32,449 nt of DNA from Branchiostoma floridae (GCF_000003815.2 NC_049995.1:4366572-4399020); one strand, 5' to 3'. Shown: positions 9,966 through 19,744, counted from the first letter of the stretch. Program-made: numbers and translations. The notes: generated by a model from the letters alone, not told the origin.

Positions 9966-11583
9966 ATCACTTTGACTTGATGATGTAGCAAGCAGTACAA
10001 CAGATGTAAATCTGATGACATCAAAAACAGCCCTGGGTACAAAACAGGCTTTGAAAAAGACTGCATATTTTTATGATACTGCAGAAATCATTTATAGGCT
10101 ATGGGTTCTACATAATGGAACACACTGGTACTAGACTGTATCTGAATAGACATACAGACATACATGTAGATTGAACGAATGAATGGTTTATTTGATTGAA
10201 ATATGTTGCAGCCTTTAGTGCTGAATCCATAACAATAAAATTGGGCAAAATCATTGTCCTTAAACCACTTTGATCAGAAAATCTTAGGGAGCAGTTCAGA
10301 GTTTGCTGGGTTTTTTTTTACACAAGTCGCATCATTCAGTTAGCCATTCCAGTATTCAGTTAGCCATTCTGGAAATTAGAGTTTTGAACTCCAAGGATGG
10401 TGCATAATGCCCTCTTCTGGACTTTTGGACTTGTTAACCTTAATTTGACTAATTTTGCTAGACCAGTGGCATACATGTAGTGAGGAATGTTGCAATGTTG
10501 CTAGACTACATTTTGTAACTAAAAACATCTTGTGATTAGTCCTACTGAATTAATTCACCATGGATTATGCATCATGATGTTTTCTTGATGCTCTATCTTA
10601 TCTTGATGGTTCACTGATTGTGTTTATTAGTTTTCTTTGAAAGATTTATCATAAGAAAAAAGATCAATTGACTCCAGGACCTGGAAAAAGACTGAACATC
10701 GTATACTGTATAGTCATTGAAACCAGCAACACTGAATGTGATCCTCAATCTAATTATGCCTCACACTTTCTATAACCTCTTGAACTTTCATAAAGCTATA
10801 AGACATATTTCACAAAGCTCAGAGACCTCCCAAGATCTTTAAGTGTTCCATCATTACAATGACAGTCAGTCAGTCAGTCAAACACACTCCCCCATTCTCT
10901 ACTTAATCACTGTCCTTATCTTCCCTATTCTTCTGTGTTCTTATACAATTGTACATACCACAGTCCTTTCCACTTTATCACATAGTGACGACTACCCAAC
11001 TGTGCTAATCATTTGTACTCATGAGCTTCTACAATGCTTTATCAAGCTACAGACGAGTTCATTCAAGACTTGAAAAGGGGGTGGTTTGAAAATTCAACAA
11101 ACAATTCAACACTTTTCACACCACTGAATCCCTTGTGCTTTTTATTTTTTGTTGCCTGAGAATAAAGCTTCTCTCTATTAGTCTAATGTAAACTGGTAGA
11201 TTGGAAAGGGAAAAAAAGGAAATAATTTTTAAAAAAATCCAATTTTCTATGTCCAGGAAAGGCAGTTGTTATCAATTCATGTGTGTTTTGTTTGTCTGTT
11301 CACGTAACCAATAAACTGCCTTTTGGTGTAAGACATGTCTCGTAAAGTAGTGGGCACTGCTCTGTCTCATAAGACCATGAGAAGTAATAAGTTATTGTTA
11401 GTTTCTTTTCGGTTTGAGCATCTGAGTTCTGAAGTCTTATACTCTGCTTTTCTTCCCCCCATTTTGAACCCTCCTCAACTTCCTCCTTAACCTGTGTGTT
11501 GTGTTGTTCGTCTGTTGGTGTCGAGCATGACCAAAGACATCTGTCATAACACCTGCAACAAATGACAAACTTATAAAACACAC
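9966..11583. other. Intron sequence between PH1 exon and microexon
   Basis: No further exon seen. There is a short duplicated 17-mer ATTCAGTTAGCCATTCC (10333-10371), a (CAGT)n run near 10861-10880, and a stretch near 10165-10300 (TGAATGGTTTATTTGATTG...) that resembles a dispersed repeat. The remainder is unremarkable AT-rich DNA. Confidence 0.4.
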
Positions 11584-11655
11584 CTGTGAGCTTAGAGCAG
11601 TCAGTGAGTTCCTGTACACTGTCTCCTCCCGCTGCAATACATGCACAATCTCAGG
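11584..11655 (-). pseudogene. Decayed partial copy of the syntrophin PH1 exon
   Basis: This stretch is a diverged copy of the 3' part of the exon at 11754-11891, lying 170 bp downstream of it in gene order. It keeps the end of the exon (VLQREETVY, then an SSQ end) and a CAG/GTGTGT donor. It lacks a 24-nt (net) internal segment corresponding to the codons around QLTSDS, and it is fused upstream to a tRNA-like sequence, so the original 5' part and acceptor are missing. The remaining frame is open and the internal loss is a multiple of three. I treat it as a relic of tandem exon duplication. Use as an alternative exon cannot be excluded but has no visible acceptor support. Confidence 0.65.
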
Positions 11656-11736
11656 GATTGGAACCCAGCACCTTTTGATTCTAACTTAATCTAAGTCAAT
11701 AACCCTAACCAAAAGACCACCTTGACAATAACCCCT
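11656..11736 (-). mobile_element. tRNA-like SINE head between the exon and its relic
   Basis: On the minus strand this reads as a degenerate tRNA. An A-box-like GTGGTCTTTTGGTTAGGG is followed about 45 nt later by GGGTTCCAATCCC, one base off the B-box consensus GGTTCRANTCC. There is no intact cloverleaf, and the 3' side runs straight into duplicated exon sequence rather than a SINE body. It is best read as a truncated tRNA-derived SINE or a chance fusion created during the exon duplication. Confidence 0.45.
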
Positions 11737-11753
11737 AAAAGTATATAACAAAC

Positions 11754-11891
11754 CTGTGAGCTTATAGCAGCCAGTGAGTTCCCGTACACTGTCTCCTCCC
11801 GCTGCAGTACCAGGCTGTCTGATGTCAGCTGTACCCGCACAATCTCAGGCTCGCGCTTCCCGTCACTCAGGCCAAGGAAACCCACTTTCAC
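11754..11891 (-). CDS. SNTG: Gamma-syntrophin-like exon (N-terminal half of split PH1 domain)
   Basis: Syntrophins are membrane-associated adaptors that bind dystrophin-family proteins and recruit channels and signalling proteins through a PDZ domain inserted into a PH domain. On the minus strand this 138-nt exon (46 codons, phase 0 at both ends) follows a CTTTTCCAG acceptor and ends at a CAG/GTTTGT donor. It reads VKVGFLGLSDGKREPEIV and continues through a QLTSDSLVLQ strand to REETVYGNS and ends AISSQ. From memory, the order and spacing match the start of vertebrate gamma-syntrophins, where a TGICLL or TTIALL strand, a D-rich turn, an RL.L strand and an L.IQ..DV segment precede the PDZ domain. 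It joins in frame to the exon at 9746-9775. The initiator codon is not in this exon and was not found upstream in the window. An alpha or beta syntrophin is possible but fits less well. Confidence 0.8.
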
Positions 11892-11968
11892 CTGGAAAAG
11901 TGAGAGTTAGAAATATGAAATTAGATTAAGCAAAATTATCCCATTTTTATCTGGAAAAGTGAGAGTTA
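11892..11968 (-). repeat. 59-bp tandem duplication of the syntrophin exon acceptor
   Basis: The pyrimidine-rich acceptor of the 11754-11891 exon (CTAACTCTCACTTTTCCAG on the minus strand) is repeated 59 bp further upstream, with its AG at 11951-11952. The word CTAACTCTC upstream of each AG could also serve as a branch region. Use of the distal copy would add about 59 nt starting ATAAAAATGGGATAA, which contains an early stop or shifts the frame. It is therefore a decoy or regulatory site rather than a second productive acceptor. Confidence 0.7.
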
Positions 11969-12852
11969 GGATTATGCTTAGATTTGGCAAAGAATAGTCA
12001 AGAAGAAAATGTCCATAACAGTTATACCGAACATAATATCCTATTTTTCAACATGTACAATTAATATCCCATCATTGCACTGAAATAAATACTAATGCAT
12101 ATATAATATCTAGCAGACTCCATCCTAAATTAAGAGATCAAAGAAATAAATATATAGTTTTTCTGAGTTTCTTGTTCTATTCAATTGTGAATTTCTTTCT
12201 GATTCTGTCTATGCATTTCCTGCTGGCTTGTAGGGCCAACTTTGGACCCAAACCAAGCCAACCTTCCCATCCTGCCAGTCTCCAGTTACACCATCTTTAG
12301 CTTCACATCATGTCACCCTACAACATTACATACAGACACACCTCAGAACAAATCATACGCACATACCAGCCGAAGACAATATTTTCATTTTCCCGGAGGA
12401 AAAGCCGAAGAAATCACTCAATCTACGTGCAGCTACAATAAATATCTTAAAGGCATAAAACCAAAACTATAGATGTACAATGTATACTTGGGAATACTTC
12501 TAAAATATTAAGCTGTACAATATTCTCCTGCCTATAAAGACAGAGCTAAGTAATTGTGGGTCAAAGAAAGATCTGCCCTTGGCAATAACAGTACAAGCAC
12601 TCAAGATGAATAAAACAGGAGAAACAAAGTCCCCTCATGCATGGAGCTTTCCCAATCAATAACAACTTGCTATCAGTGCAGCTCTCAAAATACACTTGAA
12701 GATGTAATGTATGTATCCAGGACAGAGTCTTCAGGCTATTGTCGAAATTACACAGTACAAGACTACCCAGATTGACACATCAGAAAACTTGGCCTGGCAT
12801 ACATGAAGATATGTATACTGAAACTGAAAGATTTAGGGCACTTGGAATTCAA
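11969..12852. other. Upstream intron, nothing recognised
   Basis: A 76-codon plus frame at 12242-12472 has no recognisable domain and low-complexity composition. No candidate first coding exon of the syntrophin gene could be defended. Confidence 0.4.
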
Positions 12853-13150
12853 AATGAGATTCTTTATACAGCTTTATCTATGACTCATTTTATGATGGCT
12901 CATATAGATAGGTAGGTAAAAAGCAGCTTCAAATACTATGAATTCGGAAATGTTTGCGGTGGTTCCACCTTAAAAATACAACACTAAGGGGAATGGCATT
13001 TCCATATATTACTACATTGCTTGTTTGCACATCAAATTAAAAAAAAATACTACAAAACCTCCTTTCCTCTAGGCAATTGAGATTCTTTCTACAGCTTTAT
13101 CTATAACTCCTTTTATGATGGCCCATACAGATAGGCAAGAAGGAGAAAAT
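12853..13150. repeat. 222-bp-spaced direct duplication with MITE scrap between
   Basis: GAGATTCTTTATACAGCTTT...ATGGCTCATATAGATAGG (from 12857) recurs as GAGATTCTTTCTACAGC...ATGGCCCATACAGATAGG (from 13079). Between them, 12945-12985 contains GAAATGTTTGCGGTGGTT, the end motif of the GTTTGCGG MITE family. Confidence 0.6.
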
Positions 13151-13269
13151 AAAATTTCCAGTACGTGTGAATTAGGTCACACATTACAAACGGAATAAGG
13201 CCGGATTTACACGAGGAAAATTGATATCATGACTACAGCATACAATAGGTAAAATGTCCAGTCATACAA

Positions 13270-13590
13270 TTCCTGGAATTTTGTGTTCTTGTGTATCCCC
13301 AGCTTACAAATAGACTGTCAGTAGAGTTTCAGGAAGTGATTGTAAATACTTGTGTGTGAGTGACAGTAAGTAGAGTTCAGAGGTGGCAGGACTGATTTAA
13401 TAGGTGCTTGGTAGTGAAATTCAAAAGTCTGAAAGTCTGTGTTCTTGTGTATTCGTAGCTATTTGAATTAACTATCAGTAGAGTTTTAGGAAGTGAGTGG
13501 AAAGACTTAGGGTCCCAGTGTGACAGTAAGTAGACTTCAGAGGTGGTAGGACTAGTTTAACAGGTGGCTGGTAGTGAATGATTCACATTC
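13270..13590. repeat. Tandem duplication, period 156 bp
   Basis: Two units begin GTGTTCTTGTGTAT at 13283 and 13439. They share CAGTAGAGTTT.AGGAAGTGA, GTGACAGTAAGTAGA.TTCAGAGGTGG and GGTAGTGAA. A third related copy lies near 17115-17210 and a distant one near 6117-6245, so this is a dispersed family as well as a local duplication. Confidence 0.75.
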
Positions 13591-13644
13591 AAATTGGGCC
13601 AACACCAAGTCAAAATGCCAGCAAGGTTGATGATATGATTTCAT

Positions 13645-13935
13645 AAGCATGACTAGACTGGGCTTAAGGTTGGGATACTGACAAATGTCATGTTTTGAAT
13701 CAATCATTTTTAGTTTTAATTAGTTCTTCTTGTTTCACCTTCAGTCTAACAGCCAATGTCATCTTGTCCACACTTAACAGTCATTTTCTGAGGAGACTAA
13801 TGCTGGACCTAAGGTTTGGATATCAACAGATGACACATTTTCAACTCGCTTTTTATTCAGTTTCCTTCTTGTTTCACCTTCAGACTAAGAACCAATGTCA
13901 TCTTGTCTACACTTATCCGTCATTTTGTGAGGAGA
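13645..13935. repeat. Tandem duplication, period 139 bp
   Basis: CTTGTTTCACCTTCAG occurs at 13729 and 13868. Both copies are followed by AC.AATGTCATCTTGTC.ACACTTA and TCATTTT.TGAGGAGAC, and both are preceded by TAAGGTTTGGATA-like sequence. The first unit lies in an open plus frame (13695-13973), but the second shows no conserved frame, so it is treated as non-coding. Confidence 0.75.
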
Positions 13936-13954
13936 CTTGGAGGATCATGGCCCC

Positions 13955-14175
13955 ATTGACAGGGTGGCAATGAACACCCTGCCAAACAATCGACCATACA
14001 CCACTAACGACCTTTCGGGTCTAGATCATCGCCCACCACCAATCAAGTACAGAGACGACTTTGTAATTCTCGCCGTGTTTATCGTGCGTGAGTTATGCGG
14101 CGCGGCACGCGGGAATCTGAAGTCAAGAGGTCGGGAGTGTTTTTGGCCGCGATAATCGCACCCGAAAGACCCATC
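13955..14175. promoter_or_regulatory. CpG-rich island
   Basis: Dense CpG stretch (GTTATGCGGCGCGGCACGCGGG, with GGCCGCGATAATCGCACCCG further on). Short frames are open on both strands across it, as expected for GC-rich DNA. No domain recognised. It is a candidate enhancer or conserved element in the syntrophin intron. Confidence 0.35.
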
Positions 14176-14870
14176 CGTACATGGGTATGATTGAAAGAGA
14201 ACAATAATGTTGCACACAACATGAACACAAGCACACAGGGATTTTAGTAAAGAGTTTGATGGAGCTTTGCTTTATCCCCCTCATTTCCTTTGCATCCTTT
14301 GGAAAGGGTCTGCATGGGGGATCCAAACAAAGGTGTAAGCTAAATTTGTGTCTAGCAAATACTATGCTACAGTCGGGAAGGAAATTTTGCAGTATTTTAC
14401 TTGTTACAAATTAAAGGGATATAAAAGTTTTCAAATTAAAGGAATTACACAGAAATCAAAATCGTTCAGACAATAGCTTGCCCGTGCCTGTGTATGGGAT
14501 ATCATATAATGCTATCAATTAGTATCATAATATCAGTGAATAAATGACTGTACATTATGAAGCAAAATACAAAATGTATTTCGTCAATAATCAATCGACA
14601 AATTTGTGATGCCAAACGTCTAATGACATCTAGTCTTAAGCATCAGCACTTCTTTTAAGCAACCCAATCCATCCATACACATACACATGTACATACATTT
14701 GTATATCGTCATGGAAGTTCATATATGCACATCTGTATCAAACCTGTGTAGAACACTTCCCCACCTTTCCAACACATTGTTACAAATGGCCCTATCTGTA
14801 GCATGTAAAGCTGGGTTTTATCTCCGGATGAAACGGGAAGCCGGGAGTCTCGCAGGGGTAACTAAGAACA
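14176..14870. other. Non-coding, nothing recognised
   Basis: AT-rich intron-like DNA. No repeat pairs or splice-bounded frames were noticed. Confidence 0.35.
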
Positions 14871-15215
14871 TAACAAATAGGACTCCGAACAGCTATTACA
14901 GCGAGAGTGCAATGTAGGAAGTTACAGTTATGTGCACTTGGTGTGTTTTCTCTCTACTTTACGATGTTACAGCTACTCTAGGAGGTGATCATGAATTTGG
15001 GAGAGAGCTAACAGTATTTTCTATAGGATTCTGCTTCTGAAAAAAATTAAAGCTTGCATGCTTGTGTGTACGTATATAACAAATAGGACTCCGAACAGCT
15101 ATTACACCGAGAGTGCAATGTAGGAAGTTACAGTTATGTGCACTTGGTGTGTTTTCTCTTTACTTTACGATGTTACAGCTACTCTAGGAGGTGATCATGA
15201 ATTTGGGAGAGCCAA
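14871..15215. repeat. Recent tandem duplication, period 206 bp
   Basis: The block starting TAACAAATAGGACTCCGAAC at 14871 recurs at 15077. The copies agree over about 135 bp with two substitutions by my reading (ACAGCGAG/ACACCGAG and CTCTCTAC/CTCTTTAC). After GGGAGAG they diverge sharply although recognisable similarity continues to about 15050 and 15245. Confidence 0.9.
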
Positions 15216-15323
15216 CACAGTGTTTCCTAAGGATTGCTTCTGAGATTAAAAAAATGTACGTATACAATACAATGTACGTATACAAGAACTACAGTATCAT
15301 TTTACAAAATTTATACCAAAATT

Positions 15324-15502
15324 TGTAAATTCATTCACCTTCAGAGTGGTTTTATTCCAAGGTAAGAAGTTGAAGGAGGCTTTTTTCTGTGTTTTGAATT
15401 TGTGTTTGAATACATAAGAAATATGACGAATCTGTGGTAGAGGAGTCACCTGGAAACCATGAAAATAAAGCCACCATGAAAGTTTGGGGATTTATAGTTT
15501 GT
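15324..15502. mobile_element. Old MITE copy
   Basis: The left end is TGTAAATTCATTCACCTTCA then GAGTGGTTTTATT. The right end is complementary in pattern (AATAAAGCCACCATGAAAG ... GGGGATTTATAG). It is probably the same family as 7021-7222. The boundaries are approximate. Confidence 0.45.
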
Positions 15503-15713
15503 TCTGCACAGCTCAAATTACAGCTGCAGATTATGGCACACTTGATGTGGGAGGTTTGATCCTTACTAATGGCCACATAAGTGGTCTATAAATAAGGGAG
15601 ATTACCATCAAGATAAACTAAACCAATATCATAGCATAGGGCAGGTCCAAATCAGTAAACTGTATCTTTTCTCAGTTTACCAAAGTAGCCAATATGCCTT
15701 CCTGCAACCTATG

Positions 15714-15775
15714 ATCCACTGCTCACTGAGTCACGTGTTCTATCTGCATAAGGTGACGTCATGACAGCAGTGGAT
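15714..15775. promoter_or_regulatory. Inverted repeat enclosing AP-1, E-box and CRE motifs
   Basis: The arms ATCCACTGCT (15714-15723) and AGCAGTGGAT (15766-15775) are perfect reverse complements. Inside are TGAGTCA (15727-15733, AP-1 consensus), overlapping CACGTG (15732-15737, E-box), and the full palindromic CRE TGACGTCA (15754-15761). Any single site could be chance. The cluster within 62 bp is less likely to be. No transcript start is visible. Confidence 0.35.
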
Positions 15776-16350
15776 TGTTTATTCCTTGACAAAGATTGTT
15801 GCTGTTCAGTCAAAACAAGAACAAGTCGAAAATTTGGTTGAGTCCAATTATTGTGTTGGATATTACAGTTCAAGAATGACTCCTACCGACACAGTTGAAC
15901 TTTCAAATTGATAATATTATAATTTATATGCCTTTTGTGCATATTTTGGTTAGTCCTTCAGGAGAAGAAAAAGGTGATAGTTACCTGTCATGTCAATCCT
16001 TACACAAATGTGGTAAATCACAATATGTACATTAAAAAAAGGAGATGTTTTGATTTAAGTTAGAGAGAGAATGATAAAGAGAACTTTGCTACTATTGGAG
16101 AAAGTACAGTAATAATCCAGTTCCACTTGACAAAAATATGGGGGTAGAAAGACAATGGTTTTAAGATAAGCACGACCAGGTGGCGTCTTGGACCACTGGT
16201 CCACAAACCACCAAACAAAGGAAGATAAATAACTCGATAATAGACCCCCCAGGTACATGTATGATCTTTTTTAATGTTACCATGGTTACCAAATCCTGTT
16301 TTTTTGCCACATTCACAATTGATCCCAGGTTCCACCCTAGGTAGGACAAT
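15776..16350. other. Non-coding, nothing recognised
   Basis: Overlapping short minus frames (16055-16349) share no domain with known families. Otherwise AT-rich. Confidence 0.35.
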
Positions 16351-16351
16351 A

Positions 16352-16565
16352 CAATAAATGCATTTAAGTTTGCGGGGATTTACTTTCTTGGTAGTGGGGA
16401 AATGGAGTATTCGCGGTGGTTTTAATATTACGGTAGCGCCATAGACTGACTAGTAAAAAAACTATAAATGGAAGAATGTTTGCAGTGGTTTTAAGTTTGC
16501 GGTGAAGTGGCCACCGCGAAAACCATGAACATAACACCACCGCAAACATTTCTGCATTTACAGTA
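16352..16565. mobile_element. MITE of the GTTTGCGG family
   Basis: Left end TAAATGCATTTAAGTTTGCGG and right end CCGCAAACATTTCTGCATTTACAGT form imperfect terminal inverted repeats. Internal palindromic modules (GCGGTGGTTTTAA, CACCGCGAAAACC) are typical of this family. No coding capacity. Confidence 0.8.
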
Positions 16566-17704
16566 ATGTCATAAGGGCTTGCATTTGTCATTTTAGATGT
16601 TGATGTGGAGCCATAGAGAGCATAAGGCATTAGCCTCAAGTGTCATACATCTGCACGTAAAGAAGCCAACTCACTTATCAAAAAGAGCGTGGGTGACGCA
16701 GTGTGCTTGGCTAATACGCTATTCGTAGCTGAGAAGCCACATTGCACTAATGGCTAATAAAAAAGTGTCATTCTTGATGTCGCACATGTTGTTAGTTTCT
16801 TTTCAAACTTTTGTTTTGATCTAGAATTGGAATGCCAAAGCTGAAAACTTTGGTCAAGGAGTAGAAAGCCTGGTATCATAAATCCAGCCAGCAAGGTCTT
16901 ATGGAAACTCTTACTGCAAAAACAAAGACTAAGCAGTCATAATATATCAGCTGTCATAAAAAAAAGACCTTCAAAAACACCTGGTGACATTTGCGGTTTG
17001 ATGGCTACCTGTAAATCATTGTTCTGGCTTTTGCACTGCCCATACATTAAGGAGATGGTGGTATTACAGTCTTATTGTCTATTTTTGGAGGGTTTGTTTT
17101 GGGCATGTCTGGATGTTTGTATTCTTGTGTGTTCATAATTCTTTGACTGCAAAGAATTAACTTGTGAGAGTGACAGGAAGTAGAGTTCAGAGGTGGCAGA
17201 ACTAGGCAAGTTCATGTAGAGCCAAGTCAAGTGAAGAACAGTGGCAAGAAGTGATCATGTGACACAAATAATTGTTAATCGAAACCTTACTTGCATAATT
17301 GATGAACTACAATTAAACAAGACATGCAAGAAACTCTTACTATCGAGTTGTAAGATCTTCAAACTTAAAGTTCTTGAGCAGTGAGCACAAATTAATAATC
17401 AATCATTTTCTTCAACATATTACAAATATCTAATGATATGCATATACATTTGTGTAACTTTTCCATGAATTTAGACATTCAGGTCATATTTTTGTAATTT
17501 ACTGATTCAAATATTAACAAGCTATTTTGGATTGTTTCTATAGCACTATTGCTATAAGTATAACCAGTCCTGCACATAACTTGTAGTGCATGCATTTCTT
17601 ATTCCTCCCACGTTGGAAAGATTTAAACCCTGTCCAGACCACAAACATCAATTCGTGATGGAATAAGTATTAAGCTCTTGTCATTAATACCCATACAGCA
17701 CTGA
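16566..17704. other. Non-coding with one dispersed-repeat copy
   Basis: At 17115-17210, GTATTCTTGTGTGTTC ... GTGACAGGAAGTAGAGTTCA with GAGGTGGCAG is a third copy of the 13283-13590 unit. The rest shows nothing recognisable. Confidence 0.4.
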
Positions 17705-17795
17705 GGAACAGCAGGTGGCATTTATGCGTGTGGTGCATGCAGCGTCGTCCCCGGCAACACGAAAGAACAGAATTTCAAGTGTATTGTGCATATCG
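17705..17795 (+). other. GC-rich half-island, coding-like, left of an insertion
   Basis: After an ACAGCAG acceptor-like sequence, one plus frame reads GGIYACGACSVVPGNT and ends FKCIVHIEG at the edge of the insertion. CpG content is raised (GCAGCGTCGTCCCCGGC). No family recognised and no donor was seen, so coding is not claimed. The right half appears at 18105-18250. Confidence 0.3.
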
Positions 17796-18101
17796 AGGGT
17801 TCTAGCCAAGATTTTATTTTAGCGTAATGGCAATGGCAAGGTACAAAAATGTAGTGAACAACCAATTGGGGGGGGGGTGGAAGGGGGCTCTTGGCCCTTC
17901 CACAATGAGATTTTGAAAATGTAGAGTAAAATATTGGCATGATAAGGGTTTTTCGTGAGGGGTGGCATATCATCATTTGTGACGTTTAATTAGACATTCT
18001 TCAACAAGTAAATGATAGCAAAGTACCAGTACGCTCGTTGAAAATTAGCGTTAGTGGTTCTCATCTTAGCGTGGTGGTTGCAAATTATAGCTAGAACCCT
18101 G
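17793..18101. mobile_element. Non-autonomous element with AGGGTTCTAGC inverted ends
   Basis: AGGGTTCTAGC (left end) and GCTAGAACCCT (right end) are perfect 11-bp inverted repeats about 300 bp apart. The inside has a G-run (about 17870-17886) and repeated TTAGCGT words near both ends, and no coding frame. Imperfect 23-bp direct repeats (starting TCAAGTG and ending CGAG, 5 differences by my count) flank it at about 17776-17798 and 18108-18130. Confidence 0.6.
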
Positions 18102-18104
18102 GAA

Positions 18105-18250
18105 CCTCAAGTGCGTCGTGAATACCGAGGGAAGAGCGTACGTAAGGCAACAGCCGTGATTGATCTAAATGGACTCTGTAACAAGCTGGACATTAGCGGC
18201 ATTCTCAACGCACGGCTGGAATCTTGAAAGAGCCGGGAAGTGCTGTTTTT
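18105..18250. promoter_or_regulatory. CpG-rich island, right of an insertion
   Basis: CpG-rich block starting with a near copy of the sequence left of the element (reading LKCVVNTEG in the matching frame). A second plus frame is open as KATAVIDLNGLCNKLD and ends in a stop at 18228. A minus frame is also open (18107-18451). No family recognised. It could be a broken coding relic or conserved non-coding DNA. Confidence 0.3.
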
Positions 18251-19129
18251 TCTCAAAGCAAGCACTGAAGCTGAAACATCAAGGCAGAGCCCAATGGTTA
18301 ACTTAAGGTACAGGATGCAGTGCAAAAATGGAATGTCTAGTAAGGTAAAACAAGTAACAGATTCATGGAAAATTCTGCACACTTTGCTTGGTAACAAAAC
18401 ACCCACAGAAACTAGTAAGGTTCCCACATACATTCTGTGAACTGCAGACATTAATCAACTGTGTTACAGCAAAATTCCAAGAACATCATATGATACAACA
18501 GTAACCATATTTACATGAAGGGGTACAAAATAGAAACATGATTCCAACTGAAAGTTTGAATGATGAAGTAATTCAAAATAAGGTAACTTGTACTCTGTAG
18601 ATTTAAGCCAGAAATAGCCATCAAACATTATTCCCAAAAGATTAATTACACCTTGTTCACAGCTCATTACATATGAATTGCTTTTACATGCTTGGCTACT
18701 CTAGTAGGAGTCCTTTTCTTTAAAAGCATTAAGACTGCTCAAGTATCAATAACGAGCATTTAATAGCATATCTGACAACAAAAATTATTTTGACTAAGTT
18801 CAGTTGCAATTAGGTATCATGATATGTGACTATGGAAAGTATCTTTTGTATTGCAATGTTTAATTATCATCAAGATGATGGCTTGGATACGTTTGTATGT
18901 AAAAGAGTCAGGAATTTATAAACAAATAGATAAAAAAGAACAAAATGATAAAGAGAAACCAGTCAATGATATTGTCATAAACTATGTAAGACTGAAAACT
19001 AAAAACTACAACTTTACAAGATGAGTATTCATAATATCAAGGAGGTCAAGATCACTGCTGCAGCAATGAGGATGCACAATGGTGTTTTTTTGGTCTGGTT
19101 TACTTGATTCTGATCTGATTTATAACCAG
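18251..19129. other. Non-coding, nothing recognised
   Basis: AT-rich DNA with stops in all frames. No repeats noticed. Confidence 0.35.
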
Positions 19130-19290
19130 CCTTACAGGAATCAATCCACGGGATGAAAAGTCAATAAAATGATCAGAAATGAATCATCCGGAGGGGACAG
19201 CTGACCGAGTTTGGAGGACGACCAGAATAAGGTTAATTGAAATGTGCTGGGAATACAGCGTAACACCAACTGCACTGGCCTAGGATAAAA
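19130..19290. promoter_or_regulatory. Possible conserved island
   Basis: Moderately GC-rich block (ATCATCCGGAGGGGACAGCTG, then ACCGAGTTTGGAGGACGACC) with a CAGCTG E-box and mixed composition unlike its neighbours. Function inferred only from composition. Confidence 0.2.
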
Positions 19291-19364
19291 GAAAGTTCAA
19301 CCCTTAAATTCGCTATTACCAAAACCATATTGGGGAGAAAGAGATGTGATAACAGGGTGGTCGA

Positions 19365-19565
19365 GTGGTTCTGGGTTCTTTTTTCTTTGACTCATCAGGT
19401 AAAAAGTACCAAGCTTCAGTGGAACAATGGGAGGTACGTAAAGTCAGATCAGAGGTCCCGTTTTTGAGGTGAGCCACACCTCTCAAGCACATTAAAGATC
19501 CTGCCACACTTATCGAAAAACATAATGGTCCACCTCAGTGTGAGTGGACCAAACCTTACTGTCTG
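19365..19565. mobile_element. SINE-like dispersed repeat
   Basis: The stretch GGTCCCGTTTTTGAGGTGAG, CACATTAAAGATCCTGCCAC, ACTTATCGAAAA, then GTGTGAGTGGACC and AAACCTTACTGTCTG resembles a common lancelet repeat as I remember it. No partner copy exists in this window, so the call relies on recall. Confidence 0.4.
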
Positions 19566-19744
19566 ATCTTGTATACATGTACTTTGTATGTACTGCACAA
19601 AACTGGCGTGTTGAGACTGTCAACATTTTGCCTAAAGGTGGCCTATAAGTTATGCGAAACCAACAAGCAACCTTCCACCTCTTTCTATTTTAATCAATAA
19701 TGATGTCTCAAGATACAATGTAATAACCTTTCAAGAATTGTTTC

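Noticed and set aside
9728-10066. 112-codon minus frame across the microexon
   Set aside because: The C-terminus shares the microexon frame, but the upstream part is intron beyond a good acceptor at 9776. It looks open by chance over a GC-richer island.
11700-11712. Telomere-like AACCCTAACC
   Set aside because: A single short match inside the tRNA-like segment, not an array.
16364-16639. 91-codon minus frame
   Set aside because: Mostly MITE sequence at 16352-16565.
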